Shown here: piece after piece, positions 49,885-60,948 of the stretch
Layout: each line of letters opens with the position of its first letter
Numbering within the stretch: position 1 is the first letter of the stretch
Assembly (NCBI GenBank): GCA_949130495.1
Contig: OX422222.1
Location: 104,583,709 to 104,647,708, forward strand
DNA: 64,000 nt
Reading direction: 5' to 3'
Source: Sambucus nigra
Lineage: Eukaryota > Streptophyta > Magnoliopsida > Dipsacales > Adoxaceae
Notes under the pieces: generated by a model
What the model was told of the DNA's origin: nothing
What the model saw: only the letters and a program-made list of their open reading frames with translations
Database searches by the model: none
Position numbers and translations under genes: made by a program

Positions 49885-50724
49885 ATGGCAACCAATAACG
49901 TTATCGCCGCTATGACTAAAGAGGATAAGCTGACTGGTAACAACTACAACATATGGCACCGTAAGATCCAATATCTACTCAATCAGCATGAGTTGCTTGA
50001 TTTTCTCACCACTATTATGGTTGAGCCTGCTGAGGGTAGTACTGCCGCCAACCGGCATGAGCATGAGGCTTACCAGGCTTGGGTAAATAAGGATCGTGCT
50101 GCGCACTTTACTATGCTAAGCCACATGCATGATAACCTCATCGCGCATTACGATCACTTCAAAATAGTCAAAGAAATGTTGGATTAGCTTCGATTCAACT
50201 TCGGTGGTACGTCCACTACGAGACTTAAGGGTCTTATTCTGAAGTTCGAAACTTATCGTAAGGATAATAAGAATACGATGACTGAACATCTTTGAGTGAT
50301 GTTCACTATGATACGTGAGCTTAAGGATGATGACCACATTCTCTCTGATGAGCAAAAGGTTCAGGCTATTATACGTTCCCTTCCTAATTCATGGGTGCAC
50401 ATGAAACAAATCATGACTCACAATGACAATATTAAGAATTTTTCTGACATGTCTCGTCATGTTGAGCTCGAGGAAGAGCACCAAGAGGAGAACTGTACTG
50501 TTGTCCTTATCACCCAGAGTGGAAAACGTTAGGGAAATAGGCCCAAAAAAAATGGACATGGAAAGCAGAATTAGCAGGCTGGGGCAAATGGCCCTAAAGG
50601 GAAAAAGATATCAAAGCTCCATAGAGGCAAGCGAGTTGGCAAGAAAGATACTTCCAAAGTAAAGTGCTACAACTGTGGGAATAAGGGACACTTTTCTCGT
50701 GGTTGCACTGAGCCAAAGAAGGTA
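49885..50724 (+). pseudogene. Copia element C gag
   Basis: The likely start is the ATG at 49885 (MATNNVIAAMTKEDKLTGNN, then YNIWHRKIQYLLNQHELLDF), preferred over the upstream ATG at 49837 because conserved sequence begins there. Capsid blocks follow (KAIIRSLP-type: QKVQAIIRSLPNSWVHMKQI). A zinc knuckle C-Y-N-C-G-N-K-G-H-F-S-R-G-C lies at 50665-50706. Stops occur at 50185-50187 (TAG), near 50294 (TGA) and near 50530. The first two fall where plant relatives usually have glutamine or arginine codons, which fits C-to-T change. Confidence 0.9.
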
Positions 50725-50799
50725 TCCTCTTTCCATTCCTATTTATTTTCCACTCTCCATATTTCCGTATGTTCTCATGTATTAGTTGCTCATTTTACT

Positions 50800-51324
50800 C
50801 CTATGTGGATTATAGATACGGGAGCAACAAGACATGTGACGAGAAATAGAGGAGGATTTGTAGACTATCACCACATTCCAGCTGGTACTCAGAGTGTCTA
50901 CATGGTAAATCGTGCTCGTGAAGATAATGAAGGAGTCAATTCGTACGAACTCCATCTTAGTACTAGGACCAAGCTACTTCTCCATGATGTGCTCTATGTG
51001 CCTGAAATAAAGCATAATCTACTTTCAGTTTTAGCTTTATCAGAAAATGATTTTTCTTTTAGTTTGAATATTATTTTGGATAATATTATTTATGCTCATG
51101 GATCTTTATGGAATAATTTGTTTAAATTGGATTTATTTGATTCTGTTTTTTCTCCTTCATTATCATATATTGCAAATGTTAATGTTGATTCAGTTACTTG
51201 GCATGCTAGACTTGGGCATATAGGAAAAGATAGAATGGCCCGATTAGCTAGAGAAGGCCTTTTAGGCCCACTCGCTAAGGTCGACCTACCTACATGTGAG
51301 CCTTGTTTGGCAGGAAAAGCATGA
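50800..51324 (+). pseudogene. Copia element C protease and integrase N-terminus
   Basis: MWIIDTGATRHVTRNRGGFV at 50803 holds the aspartic protease D-T-G. The frame stays open for 173 codons through LLHDVLYVPEIKHNLLSVLA to the integrase zinc domain, VTWHARLGHIGKDRMARLAR, and CEPCLAGKA, so H-x4-H and C-x-x-C are intact. A TGA at 51322-51324 ends it; the frame continues beyond with RKPFGKALRANQP. Confidence 0.92.
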
Positions 51325-52340
51325 AGAAAGCCTTTTGGTAAGGCTTTAAGAGCTAATCAACCGCTAGAATTAGTACACTCAGACATATGTGGACCTATGA
51401 GTGTAAAGGGATGTCATGGCGCCTCTTATTTTCTCGCATTTGTGAATGATTATACGCGATTTGGACATATCTATCTGATCATTCACCGCTATGAAGCTTT
51501 GAATTATTTCAAACGCTATGTAGCAGAGGTTGAGAATCAGCAATCGAAAAAGTTAAAAACTTTTCATACAAATAGAGGACGCGAATACTTATCAAATCAG
51601 TTCAAAGAAACATGTGAAGAAAATGGGATACGCAGACAATTAACTATTCATCACACTCCGTAACAAAATGGTGTTACAGAGAGAAGGAATAGAGCTCTTA
51701 TAGATATGACTAGATCTATGATGGCATAAGCCAACCTCCCAATATCTTTCTGGGGGGGATGCCCTTTTGACTGCTGCCTAAATACTAAATAGAGTGCCTT
51801 CTCAGTCAGTTTCCTCCACCCCATATGAACTCTGGAAAGGCGAAAGACCCAATTTGGATCATTTGCGCCCTTGGGGTTCAGCAGGTTATGTTCATACAAC
51901 TTCCCATAAGTTCGAGAAGTTAGGCCCTAGAGCTCGAAAGCATATCTTTATAAGATATTCTGAGAGCTCAAAAGCCTACGTTATGTACGGTGAACACCCT
52001 GATGGAGGAATGGCTGAAATAGAGTCACATAATGTCGAATTCTTAGAAAAGGATTTTCCTAACATTGGCAATGCAAAAGAGGATCTCAAACTCTATCAGT
52101 TAGACAACGATGAAGACATTTTACCATCTTCAAGAGAGGATGGGGGATTAGTTCCTCCTCCTGTAATCACGGAAGATAGTAGTGGTCTTCAGCCTAAGGG
52201 GATCATTCCAGAAAGTGTGAGTGCATCACCACTAGATACTCAAGATTATCAAATTCACCGCAGTGGGCAAGGAAATATTCCACGTCGTCATTTTGAGATT
52301 GAGGGGAATACTTTCCTAAGCGTTGCTTTAGACGAGTAAG
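51325..52340 (+). pseudogene. Copia element C integrase core and C-terminus
   Basis: The core begins LVHSDICGPMSVKGCHGASY near 51370 (first catalytic Asp present). The second block reads FHTNRGREYLSNQFKETCEE near 51560, with Asn where the catalytic Asp belongs, so this integrase would be inactive even without stops. TAA at 51661-51663 falls just before QNGVTERRNRALIDMTRSMM (the Glu block), and another TAA lies at 51727-51729. From 51794 a 181-codon open segment covers the GKGERPNLDHLRPWGSAGYV-like C-terminal region and the acidic linker to RT, ending at 52337-52339. Confidence 0.9.
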
Positions 52341-53240
52341 AACCAACTTCTTTTGTAAAAGTTCTTTCATCAAGTGCTAAGGATGAGTGGATGGTTGCTA
52401 TGCAGGAAGAATTGAGCTCCATGGCTAAGAACAAATTATGGGAGTTAGTTGACCTTCCACCCGGGCGCAAGACTGTTGGGAACAAGTGGGTTCTAAAAGT
52501 CAAGTGTAAAGAAGATGGTTCAATTGACAAGTATAAGGCACGCTTTGTGGAAAAAGGCTATACCTAACGAGAGGGTGTAGACTATGAAGAGAAATTCTCC
52601 CCAGTGGTGAGGTTTGCCTCTATCCGGCTTTTCGTTGCTATTATCGTACAAATGAATTTAAAACTATTTCAGATGGATGTTAAGACTGCATTTCTCAATG
52701 AAGAACTTGACGAAGAGATTTATATGTATCAACCCATGGGTTTCATATCCAAAGGACAAGAGTGTAAAGTTTTCAGCCAAACACGTTCTATATATGGCTT
52801 GAAGCAGTCGTAAAAGCAATGGTATTTCCGATTTCATCATGCCATTACCTTTGTTGGTTTTGAGATGATTGAAGAAAACCACTACGTATATCTTAAACGA
52901 TCCAAGAAGAGTTTTCTTGTCCTTTCATTGTATGTTGACGACATCTGGTTAGTTGGGAATGACCTGGACTCCATAGTCGCCACTAAAGAGTGGTTGTCCT
53001 CAACTTTTGAGATGAAGGACATGGGTGAAGCAAATTATGTGTTAGGGGTTAAGATCATGAGAGATAGATCTAATAAGCTTCTCTATTTGTCTCAGGAGAC
53101 TTACATAAAGAAAATTCTAGAAAGGTTTCACATGAATAACTCCAAACCCATTGACACTCCAATGGAGAAAGGGTGTACATTAATCCTAAACGATTGTCAA
53201 AAAATTCAAAGTTCCATATGCATCAGCCATAGGGAGTCTG
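52340..53240 (+). pseudogene. Copia element C reverse transcriptase
   Basis: Conserved blocks: GNKWVLKVKCKEDGSIDKYK near 52480, REGVDYEEKFSPVVRFASIR near 52569, LFQMDVKTAFLNEELDEEIY near 52665, RSIYGLKQS near 52786 and SLYVDDIWLVGN near 52928 with the Y-V-D-D box. Stops are at 52565-52567 and 52811-52813. A one-base frame change near 53230 shifts reading into the next frame just before the RNase H part. Confidence 0.92.
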
Positions 53241-53882
53241 ATGTACGCTATGTTATGTACATGTCTATACATCTGCTATGCAGTTGGTATAGTTAGCCTC
53301 TATCAAAGTAACTCGGGCCACACGCACTGGAGAGCAGTGAAGAGGATTTTTTGGTACCTACGTGGGACTGCTGATCTCGTCCTATGTTACCATGGAGGGG
53401 AATTGAGACTTAGAGGCTATAGCGATCCTGATTGGGCTAGTGACGGAGATGGAAGGAAATCCACTTTAGGATATGCTTTTATTCTTGGGGGTGGAGCTGT
53501 CACATGGTGCAGTAAGAAGCAAATATGTATTGTTTTATCCACTATGGAATCGGAATATGTGGCATGCTCGGTAGTTGTTCAGGAAGTTGTTTGGCTAAGG
53601 AGATTCTTGCAGAGGCTAGGCATTTCAAATTATGCTGCAGAGGTTGTGCTTGTCTATTGTGATAGCACATCAGCACGAGCTTATGCGAAGGATCCAAAGT
53701 ATCATGGTAAGTCTAAGCATATTGGCATTCATTATCATTACATTAGAGATATGATTGCGCGAGGGGAGGTTGTTCTGAAGCATATCTCCACAGGTTGTAT
53801 GGTAGATTATCCATTAACCAAGCCCATTGCTCGAGATGTTTTCCTCTCTCATGTTAATAGCATGGGGATACGTAGGATTTGA
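53241..53882 (+). pseudogene. Copia element C RNase H
   Basis: An open 213-codon frame: GYSDPDWASDGDGRKSTLGY near 53420 (first Asp), WCSKKQICIVLSTMESEYVA (Glu), VYCDSTSARAYAKDPKYHGK (third Asp) and HYHYIRDMIARGEVVLKHIS, LTKPIARDVFLSHVNSMGIR at the C-terminus. All catalytic acids are present. It ends naturally at 53882, so the enzyme domain is intact apart from the upstream frameshift. Confidence 0.93.
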
Positions 53883-54987
53883 TATGTTTAACACCTCATT
53901 TTTCATTGACATTATTATTATTTATTTGATATAGTGTTCATTTCTTTTATTTGTTAATTAAATGAATTATTATCATTATGTACACATCTTATAGATATGT
54001 CACCGGGCTTGAATCGACTCTCTCACATGAGTGATTCACCTTAGCTCTTTGACAGCGAGCAAGATGAGACATTTATGTCTATGGCGCTTTGACGGCGAGT
54101 TAAGACATTTATATCATTAGCGCCTGAAAGGCGAGCAAGATATATACGATTGTGCATATTATGCTATATGTCGCCTTAGTTGAGTACTAAGATGAGACCT
54201 TATATATAGAGAGGTCACTCATAGAGTATCTCCATAACTCTATGTAGCCTATTTTAGCCGAATGTGTGATTTCAGACAGATACTATGCGAGTGACTGGCT
54301 AAAACTCAGGGTAGGCGCTAGAAAACGACTAGACTCAGATTCGTATAGAGTCCTTTTATTTCAAAAGTGACATACCCATTTTAAAGGGATGATGTCATAG
54401 CATACATTTCATATTGTATGTGCTTTACCGACCGATAGTGAGAGCGATGAATGAATCCTTGCTTCATCGTTGTGTGAGCCACATGGATTATTATAATCCC
54501 ACTTTATGCCTTTTGTTGACCTGAGACTATGTCATGAAGAGAGAACTTGATGACACTACTTTAGCATGTTTACCTAGGATGATGGATGATACCGTCTAAG
54601 GGGCACGACTAAGAAATTGGTTAAGTCTAATTGAATTGGCATGAGGACTTAGGGAAGACTATTTGATTATACATCATGATAATGTGACTCATAGTCCGGA
54701 CGACTTTATCGTGTTTCGTACACAACTTAGTCATGAGTACATTACATATTTGGTGTATAGCACTGCTTTCTTGAGGGATTAACAGTGCTAAATTCGGCGT
54801 AAATCGAACTGTCTAGGTATATACGAGATTCCTTCGAGTGATGCGTCTTCATTAGTTAGATGATGACTTAATGATTACGCTCCTAAGACTGTACATTTTT
54901 CTCATGAGGTCGCACGTCACATTTCATGTATGAAGAAATGAATGATGGAGGTCAGTGAAGATATGTTATAGAAAGCACGCATTTTGT
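53883..54987 (+). other. 3' untranslated region of copia element C
   Basis: About 1.1 kb with no gene. It contains a short tandem repeat at about 54034-54140: units of CTCTTTGACAGCGAGCAAGA / GCGCTTTGACGGCGAGTTAA / GCGCCTGAAAGGCGAGCAAG alternating with AGACATTTATGTC-like spacers. Confidence 0.7.
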
Positions 54988-55001
54988 GGGAGAGTGGGAG
55001 A
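54988..55001 (+). other. Polypurine tract, copia element C
   Basis: GGGAGAGTGGGAGA directly precedes the 3' LTR. Confidence 0.85.
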
Positions 55002-55503
55002 TGTTAATATATGGGTCAGGTTTTTACGCAGATCCGATATCCGTCCACGATAAATATGAATTATCCATTTTGTATCGAATAATTCATTATTATATTAGAT
55101 AAATATATTAGATCATTAGAGTCCAACTTTAGTTGGTTTAGGACTCTTATGGGTGTGCATCTATTAGGAGAGTCAAATATGGGTGTGCATCAATAGACGA
55201 TCAATTTGGTATGGATCTGATTTTCTCTCTCCTCCTACACTTTCTCTCTCTTTAAAATTCCGTGGGTCTCTCTCTCTCTCTCTTGGTTCATCATCCAAGA
55301 ACCTTGGATTTATGATAGTGAAGATCAAGGAGGAAACTCTCGTAGCCAACCCAGACATTCATGAGTCGCAAAGCATACTCGGAAGAAGAACAAGAGTGCG
55401 TATCATATTTATTGGTGTTCGACAGAGATTTACATTCCGCAAATAAGGTAATCCTCAAATCCATATGTGCTACGTGTATATATAATGTCAAAATTTTCTT
55501 TCA
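55002..55503 (+). repeat. 3' LTR of copia element C
   Basis: 502 bp, very similar to 47836-48369, lacking the (AT)n run but with a small local duplication around TATTAGAT (55092-55120). Open frames within (for example 55183-55446) are LTR sequence, not genes. Confidence 0.95.
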
Positions 55504-55508
55504 TAATT

Positions 55509-55736
55509 GATAGAAATTAAATGGAACTAAATACTTAGAATCTTATTGGATGAGTGTTAAGGAATTTAAGAGTTAAAGAACTAATGAGATAAAATAATGA
55601 AGTGTCTTGGACTTTCCGTATAATGGGGGGAAACGCTCAGGAAAATACGATGAGTGGTTTAATAGTGAATCAAAAATACAGAGGATATTCGGGTGCTACA
55701 TATATAGTACGTATGATTCAAATATTATAGGTTGAG

Positions 55737-55816
<80 letters not shown>

Positions 55817-56160
55817 TATGTTATGTGATTACCTATTGGTTGATTGATTATGTGTAAACATACTTAGACTTCTTGTTATCATGGGAGGTTTCACGTCGTG
55901 GACAGTCCTATTCTCATGAGCCCATTTGGGGGGATATTGACTTGTACCTCAGAACATAAAACTTAGGGATTGAGCTCCACTTGTATAAATGAGGGTGTGA
56001 CCGGTCATTTGGGTGCGTTAGGTATGTGTGTAGCCTAAAGGCTTAGGACTATGTTCGCCACCAATATGTGTTATACGATTTTTGGTTTGAGGGTGATATC
56101 CAAATCGATGTCCTTATTTAGTGCGTGATGTACCAGGACTTGATAGCAGAGTATATCTGC
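55509..56160 (+). repeat. LTR-like sequence, right part
   Basis: This resumes the sequence interrupted at 47835. It includes an (AT)n microsatellite at 55739-55813 and text typical of gypsy LTR downstream portions (GTGTGACCGGTCATTTGGG at 55994, GTGTAGCCTAAAGGC at 56026). It is cut at 56160 by copy B of the TGAT...ATCA family. Confidence 0.45.
55739..55813. repeat. (AT)n microsatellite
   Basis: About 37 uninterrupted AT/TA units. Confidence 0.98.
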
Positions 56161-57714
56161 TGATCGAGGTGGAAACCGAGCGTCCGTGTAAATACGTTAG
56201 TCGTTGTTATCGACTTTCAACTGCAATACAAAAACCTAAACTTTAACTACACTCTTATGGAGTATAGCGGCGAGTCTGGGTATCGAATCCACAGGAAAAA
56301 GGACGATCTCATTTTGACGATATAAGGTAGGCTAATAAATCCTAAAATTGACTTTAAACAGGTAAGAAAAGATGATTACGGGATTATGAGATTAAATCTA
56401 CTAACTAAATGCAAACTAGATTAAACTACTAAATTAACTACGTGAGCAAAATTAACTAACTAAGAATGAATTAATATGACTGAGGAAAAATAGGTTAGGA
56501 ATTCAATCCCCCCAAAACTAGTGTGTTTCCCAGTACAAAACTAGTCGTAAATTAATTAATTGATCAAACCTGATCTTTAGTACTCCCAAGCATTACATAT
56601 ATGAGGTTCAAGCCCGCATCATACATAATCAAGAGATGAGTAAAGCAGTGTCGTATTAGCTACGCGTGCATTGCACTCTTAAGTATCTCGGTTACCTAGG
56701 ACAAACAAGATCAAAAGTCCTACAATGGTTGTGATCACCATACTACACGATCTAATCAATTATTAAATTTAGAGAACTAATTTTATACCCATGCAAACCA
56801 CATCGGGTTGGGTTCATGCATCTCAACCCTTAAAAATCTAGCCTAACATGGTGAAATAAGTGCAAACTACGTTATCTACATTACATGAACTCATAATTGA
56901 GTGAAAAGAGAGATTAAACATGAGAAATAATAATAAAGGTACTGGAAATAAAGGTTACCAAGATTGAAGAACAAGACCATGTAAGAAGAAATCAAAGGTT
57001 GAAAAAAAACTGGAAAAGCTCTTGAATTAAAGGTACAAAATATGTAAATTCTTCTCCTAAATGTTCCTACTTATTATGGAGCTTTTATATGATTGAAATC
57101 TGAATAAAAAGAGTTCTAATGACTACATATATAGGCTAGAGATCGTTTAGAAGAGTCCCCAAAACATAAAACTCTTTTGACAAAAAAGATAAGGACAAAA
57201 TAAAAATCCCACATCTGGCAATTTGTCACACTTAGAAAGCATGACTAATTTTGTAACGGACTTTAAGTGTGAAAAAATGCGGTCCGGATCCTTTTAAAAT
57301 AAAAGGTCTAAATCTCCCTTAAAATTTATGCAGAGATTTTCTTCTTGACTTTTCTCATCTTCAAAACTTCATAACTTCTTCACCGTAGCTCGAATTGAGG
57401 TGCCGTTTTTTACTGTGTTCTTGTAATTAAAAGCTCTTAAATTTCAGTTGGACCTACCTCTGGAATATGGATGTCAAATTATGAATATGCCCTTGAACTC
57501 CACATTTCTTGCTTTCTTTCATTGTTTTGTGTTCTCTTTCGCACTAATTTGCATGAAATACCTCTAAAACACACAAGAGATACACAAAATACGAAATACT
57601 TGCCAAAAAGGGTTAGTAGCATAAATATGAGACCAATTCAAGCAATTTATAACTCACGGTATCATAAAAATACAAAAATTAAGGGCATAAATATGAAGAA
57701 TTTATGCCTAATCA
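56161..57714 (-). repeat. LTR, TGAT...ATCA family, copy B (3' LTR of a minus-strand element)
   Basis: On the minus strand it starts TGATTAGGCATAAATTCTTC and ends CACCTCGATCA, matching solo LTR copy A (5945-7429) from end to end. A purine tract (minus strand TTAGGGGGATT, plus 57715-57725) sits immediately upstream of its start. This marks it as a 3' LTR with internal sequence to the right, unlike the solo copies A and C. The flanks (TCTGC left, AATCC right) do not match, as expected if the element continues rightward. Confidence 0.82.
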
Positions 57715-58470
57715 AATCCCCCTAACTTAAAACTTTGCGCGTCCCGAGTAATGTAAAAGAATGAGAGTATGTGTTAAGGACTCTTCAAAAACTTTATTGG
57801 GATAGAATACCTATTTCGCGGGCAAGTGATTGCATTTAACATATGCAATAAGTCGTTAAACCCCTAGGTTACCCTAGTAGGACGAGTGGTATCACGTGAG
57901 GGTTTGCAGTGAATATACCCATAAAATTCGACTTAAACTCTAAGAAAAAATCCAAAAAATCAAAATACTTAAAAACTGTTCAATTTAAACTTTTCGAAAA
58001 ATAATCTCCATAAATTCATATTCAAAAGAGTCTCAAATCAATGTGTGTGTGTGTGCAAAGCTAAAAATTAAACCTCCAATTTCCACCAATTGATCATTAT
58101 GTTACTTTTGCAAAAATTCGTTTTGATTCAATTTCTCACGGATTCACTAACAAACGAATCACTTGGATTGTGGCTATTTCTCTCCGTATGCGTGATATAA
58201 AGAGAAAATATAATGGACATAAATTCACAAATACAAAATTAAAAAGGTAAAAATATATGGTGAATAGATCTCACCATCCGAATAAGGTTATTGGAAAAAG
58301 GAAAACATCGCCTCTTATACACACCAGTCAATCTCTCATATTATCTTTTGATATTTTATCTCTCCACGCGGTAATTGATTTCGTAATTCGGACTCGGTTA
58401 GGACTTTTTTAGGTTATATGGTGTATTGGATAAAATTGCGAAAGGCTAAGAATTTTGGAATTGGAAAATT
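57715..58470 (-). other. Internal, noncoding remnant of the copy-B element
   Basis: About 750 bp without reading frames, starting with a polypurine tract (plus-strand AATCCCCCTAA at 57715). No 5' LTR of the same family follows. The element is either truncated at about 58470 or interrupted by the Tat/Ogre-like sequence to the right. Confidence 0.5.
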
Positions 58471-59818
58471 TTTCTTATGATGTCCGTTAGTGCTTTTTCG
58501 GGCTCTTACTCATTTTTCTCTCCTTTTTCTCTTTTATTTTTTATTTTTCACATTTTCTTTTCTTGCTATTTTTGTTGAGAATTTTTTTTTCTTGCCCCTT
58601 GTGGCCATCCCCCGATCCCCGTCCACAGAGGGAGGAAGGGATCCTTCGGGTCCCGTGTGTCCCCTCTCTCGGGAGAGCGCTTCGACCGGCGTCGATTTTG
58701 TGAGGTGTGAAAAATGTAGAGAGATTCAGAGTTGCCAGTCTATTTTACTCAAAATAGACAAAAGAAAAAGGGGAAGCCACCCCGAAGGATGGCTTCCAAA
58801 GACATACTGGTGCGTATGAAACCAAAAATGATTCGGAAAGGGTTCGGAGGCTTAGTTACGAAATGGGAAGGTGTTAGGCACCCATTCCGCCCTCTCGATC
58901 TCTCATGGATATTTGCTATTTTCCCTTATATTTCCCCCCGTGATATGTGTGCATGTGTATATATAGAATGGAGGTAGGAATCCTCGACTTGTATCATGGA
59001 AAGGATAAAGTCATCCGTAGGAATGTGAGATTAGTGTAGAAAATAGGATTTGCGCGATTACCCCTACGTTGATCGCTATAAGGGAACGATAACGCATGTG
59101 GAATAATACACCACTAAGATCGAATGTATAGAATATAATAGAAATGAGATAAAGAGAAGAGAGAAAATAAGAGAAAAAGTGAGAAAAGGACTCGAGCCTC
59201 GGGTTTTACCCCGAGACGCCTACGTAGCCTATAAAGGCATCAAAGTCCACGTAGTTCGCATACGAACGAGGGTGGGGTTTAACCCATAAATCCAAATGGA
59301 GAAATATCTTATTTGTAAGTGTGTGTAGAAAAAGTGATTTAGTTGTGAGAAAAGTGTGGAAAAAGGTGTGAGAATCCCTACTTGGAATTTATGAGCAAAC
59401 CCTCTTTTCTGGTTTTTTGGGTTTTTATTTATATGAAAATAGGAGATGTGAAATAATACTAGATAAAAAGTATATTTATGATGTGTGGGATGAGATAATA
59501 AAAGTGCTAAGTAAGAAAACAAGCTATTGCAAATTTAAGAGAATTTAGGAGAGGGTTTGAGAAAGTTGGACCTTCTTGGAGACCTTGAGTTTGATCTTGA
59601 ACGTTGGGGAGCAGCCCTTGAGCTTGGGTGGAGATGTAGAGTGGTTAATTCATCAAGTTTGATGAAAGGTATGATGAAAAGTGGAAGTGAAAAAAGGGTT
59701 TGGAAGTTGAAATCACGCTGCCTTCGAGAGAGGTTTCTGGGATTCGTTCAAAGAGATTTCTATCAGATCTGGGCTCCCCTTGCAAATGAGGCCAAGGCCT
59801 CCTTTTATAGGCCCACGG

Positions 59819-59878
59819 GACTGCCTATCGGCCCTGTCATGGCACTGCCTATCGGCAGGTGCCGATAGGCAGGGTCTG
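59819..59878. repeat. Inverted repeat of TGCCTATCGGC / GCCGATAGGCA
   Basis: CTGCCTATCGGC occurs at 59821 and 59847 and its reverse complement GCCGATAGGCAG at 59862, close enough to form a strong hairpin. Related but degenerate GCCGATCGCCATGGCATTTG-type sequence recurs at 62675-62800 just before the TATA box. Confidence 0.8.
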
Positions 59879-59944
59879 GGACTTGCCATTTGGCAGTGCG
59901 CCTCAGGCTTTTTCAGAAAATTGGCCGCCGAGGGCAAACCGTTG

Positions 59945-60600
59945 GTCAGAATCATGCACGGGGCATACCGTTGGAAAGGTAATTCAGAGACCTTAGAAAG
60001 TCCTTTGGACCACTCCCGAGTTCGGGAGTTGACTTTGGGTCAAATGTGGCTCGGAAGCGTTTGTCGGTCTGTTGGACGGGGAATCGTGCGGACGCAAACG
60101 GATCGTCCGTCCGCATGGTAAGTTCGAATCGCGCACGGGGCATACCATTGGAAAGGTTAGGAGATGTACTTCAACATTCCAAAAAGTTTGACCCAGTTTG
60201 GAGAGTTGACTTTGGTCAACTGGGCCCAGGAAGCGCTCGGTGGCTTCCAGGAGTCAAACGGATCGTTCGTCCGCATGGAAAGTTAGAATTGTGCACGGGG
60301 TGGACCGTTGGAAAGGGTATTCAGTGACCTTCAAAGATTCATTCATCCTTGGTTGAGCTGAAGAGTTGACTTAGGTCAAACAGAGCCCGGGAGCGCCCGG
60401 TGGCCTCTAGGTCAGGTTTCGGACGGAAATGACGCGTTCATCCTCATGGTAAGTCAGAATTGTGCACGGGGTGGACCGTTGGAAAGGGTATTCAGTGAGA
60501 TTTGAAGATTCATTGAGTCTCGGTCGAGACGAGGAGTTTGACTTTTGGGTCAAACTGAGCCGAGGGGTGCCCGATGGCTTTCAGGTCAGTACTCGGGACG
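59945..60600. repeat. Four ~170 bp tandem units with paired W-box-like sites
   Basis: Unit markers GCACGGGGCATACCGTTGGA / GCACGGGGTGGACCGTTGGA occur at about 59956, 60135, 60294 and 60465. Each unit also carries an inverted pair TTGACT...GGTCAA at 60029-60043, 60206-60219, 60366-60379 and 60538-60553, and three units an ACGGATCGTCCGTCCGCATG-like block. The pair spacing is nearly constant (2 to 4 bases) while the surroundings have diverged. Confidence 0.85.
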
Positions 60601-60729
60601 TGACTTGGGTTTGCGATGATGAGTGGAGGTACTAGGGACCTAAGGAGAGTTAGGGGGTAACAGAGTGAGGTGTCTACAGAGCCCCTCAATGGGTGAGTTT
60701 GGAACAAATGATAGCCGTCGATTAGACAC

Positions 60730-60948
60730 CGCATGATGCCTTTGAGGGAGTATGACCGATTCAGAAGGTCGAGGTCGATTCCGAGGACCTAATAAGTATG
60801 CTAGGGATCATCAATTCTATGGATCAAAGCCGAATCTGTGGGCTTAAGGAAGCGAGGGTGACCAATTCAGCGGGTCAAGGTTGGTTTTGAGGACCTAAGG
60901 AAATGAGGATGACCAATTCAGAGGGTCGCGGTCAGTTCTGACCTAAGA
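60730..60948. repeat. Diverged longer units leading into the 80-bp array
   Basis: Three or four irregular units of the form ACCAATTCAGAGGGTCGAGG then TCGATTCCGAGGACCTAA precede the regular array. They look like the older, longer form from which the 80-bp unit condensed. Confidence 0.6.

Larger units (their letters stand above)
47836..55503 (+). mobile_element. Ty1/copia element C, complete structure but mutated
   Basis: LTRs at 47836-48369 and 55002-55503 start TGTTAATATATGGGTC and end TTTTCTTTCA. The flanking duplication TAATT is perfect (47831-47835 and 55504-55508). A perfect tRNA-Met primer site (48371) and a purine tract (54988-55001) are in place. The internal region carries gag, protease, integrase, RT and RNase H in order, with long open segments but several stops and one clear frameshift. 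Length 7668 bp. It is inserted in an LTR-like sequence. Confidence 0.95.

Noticed and set aside
55183..55446. 87-codon frame in the 3' LTR of copia C, similar to one at 48130-48312
   Set aside because: Both are the same LTR segment in the two LTRs; similarity reflects repeat identity.
57471..57725. 84-codon frame similar in translation to a minus-strand frame at 5844-6110
   Set aside because: The similarity comes from inverted copies of one LTR (copies A and B); in the family this strand is not coding and the rest of the LTR has no frame.
58490..58819. 109-codon frame with a hydrophobic, signal-like start
   Set aside because: Caused by a T-rich run followed by LTR-like sequence; no domain and no support from context.
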